From contig CM055098.1 in NCBI GenBank assembly GCA_029204225.1, forward strand, positions 52,904,728 to 52,968,727: a stretch of 64,000 bases of DNA, written 5' to 3'. Positions 63,734 through 64,000 of the stretch are shown here, piece after piece. Every line of letters starts with the position of its first letter. The first letter of the stretch is position 1. Both the position numbers and the translations under genes were made by a program. This DNA comes from Diphasiastrum complanatum. Lineage: Eukaryota; Streptophyta; Lycopodiopsida; Lycopodiales; Lycopodiaceae. The notes under the pieces are model-generated. The model made no database searches, was not told the DNA's origin, and saw nothing but the letters and a program-made list of their open reading frames with translations.

Positions 63734-64000
63734 TGTAATAGATCCTAACACCACAGTAGGGCAAACACTAACTCATCCACCCAACCTTGCCCACTCCCTG
63801 ATATAGAGTAAGCCCCTCCTAGCCTAGTGTGAGGACTGGTAGCATGCTACTGCCAAGTGTCGGCCACGTGGCACTGACGTGGCCGACTGCACGTCGGGAC
63901 CCAACTGGGGGCCCTATCCTGCTGACAGGGGACCGTGCTGGGGCACACTACTCACACTGTCTTGCCCTGTTGGTCATGTACGCTGGACACGACCCTGACT
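63734..64000 (-). mobile_element. Chromovirus 5' LTR, cut by the window edge
   Basis: 267 bp matching 57,705-58,004 apart from three transitions and the missing 33-bp segment. By comparison with the left LTR, about 58 bp remain outside the window. Confidence 0.95.

Overview
This window is nuclear DNA of a land plant with a large, repeat-rich genome. The evidence is spliced genes with GT-AG introns, plant-type Ty1/copia and Ty3/gypsy (chromovirus) elements, a LINE, a hAT transposase remnant and a receptor-like kinase of plant type. Near the left edge are four clean exons resembling ZMYND12/TTC42, a TPR protein of motile cilia. If that is right, the plant makes swimming sperm (fern, lycophyte, bryophyte, cycad or Ginkgo). 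The 13.7-kb transposon-filled intron described below fits a fern or gymnosperm-like genome best. The species call is inference. Layout: 0.5-2.1 kb holds the 3' exons of the ZMYND12-like gene (+). 2.7-10.3 kb is a mosaic of a broken copia element (-), two copies of an intron-containing gene fragment, LINE 3' ends, (CT)n arrays and a GC-rich GGACGCG repeat. 10.3-15.9 kb is A+T-rich with two decayed copia gag regions. From 15.9 to 32.3 kb lies one receptor-like kinase gene (-). Its seven exons join in phase to a 592-codon frame, but exon 1 is separated from the rest by a 13,743-bp intron. That intron holds a copia 5' end, a gypsy element with its pol segment inverted, a second copia element and several simple repeats. 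32.5-44 kb holds a MITE, copia mosaics, long (CT)n and (GA)n tracts, and a gypsy pol stub cut by a possible non-autonomous LTR element. 44-49.1 kb holds a TIR-bearing repeat family, a sirtuin first exon (+) and a hAT transposase C-terminus (+). 49.2-53 kb is a decayed chromovirus-like pol (-). 53.2-55.3 kb has an orphan ARGONAUTE PIWI exon (+), a possible host exon on the minus strand and CT-rich DNA. 55.7-57.7 kb is a LINE (+), cut at 57,704 by a young chromovirus (-) whose left LTR, PPT, pol, gag, PBS and most of its right LTR fill the rest. Most of the window is transposon-derived. Genes likely to belong to the host are the ZMYND12-like exons, the kinase, perhaps the sirtuin exon, and less surely the minus-strand exons near 54.5 kb. 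I found no clearly new biological system. The strongest leads are the kinase with the giant nested intron and an altered APE motif, the intron-retaining duplicated gene fragment bracketed by about 120-bp direct repeats inside a LINE 3' region, the segment inversion inside a gypsy element, the link between LINE-like 3' ends and giant (CT)n arrays, and the orphan ARGONAUTE exon.
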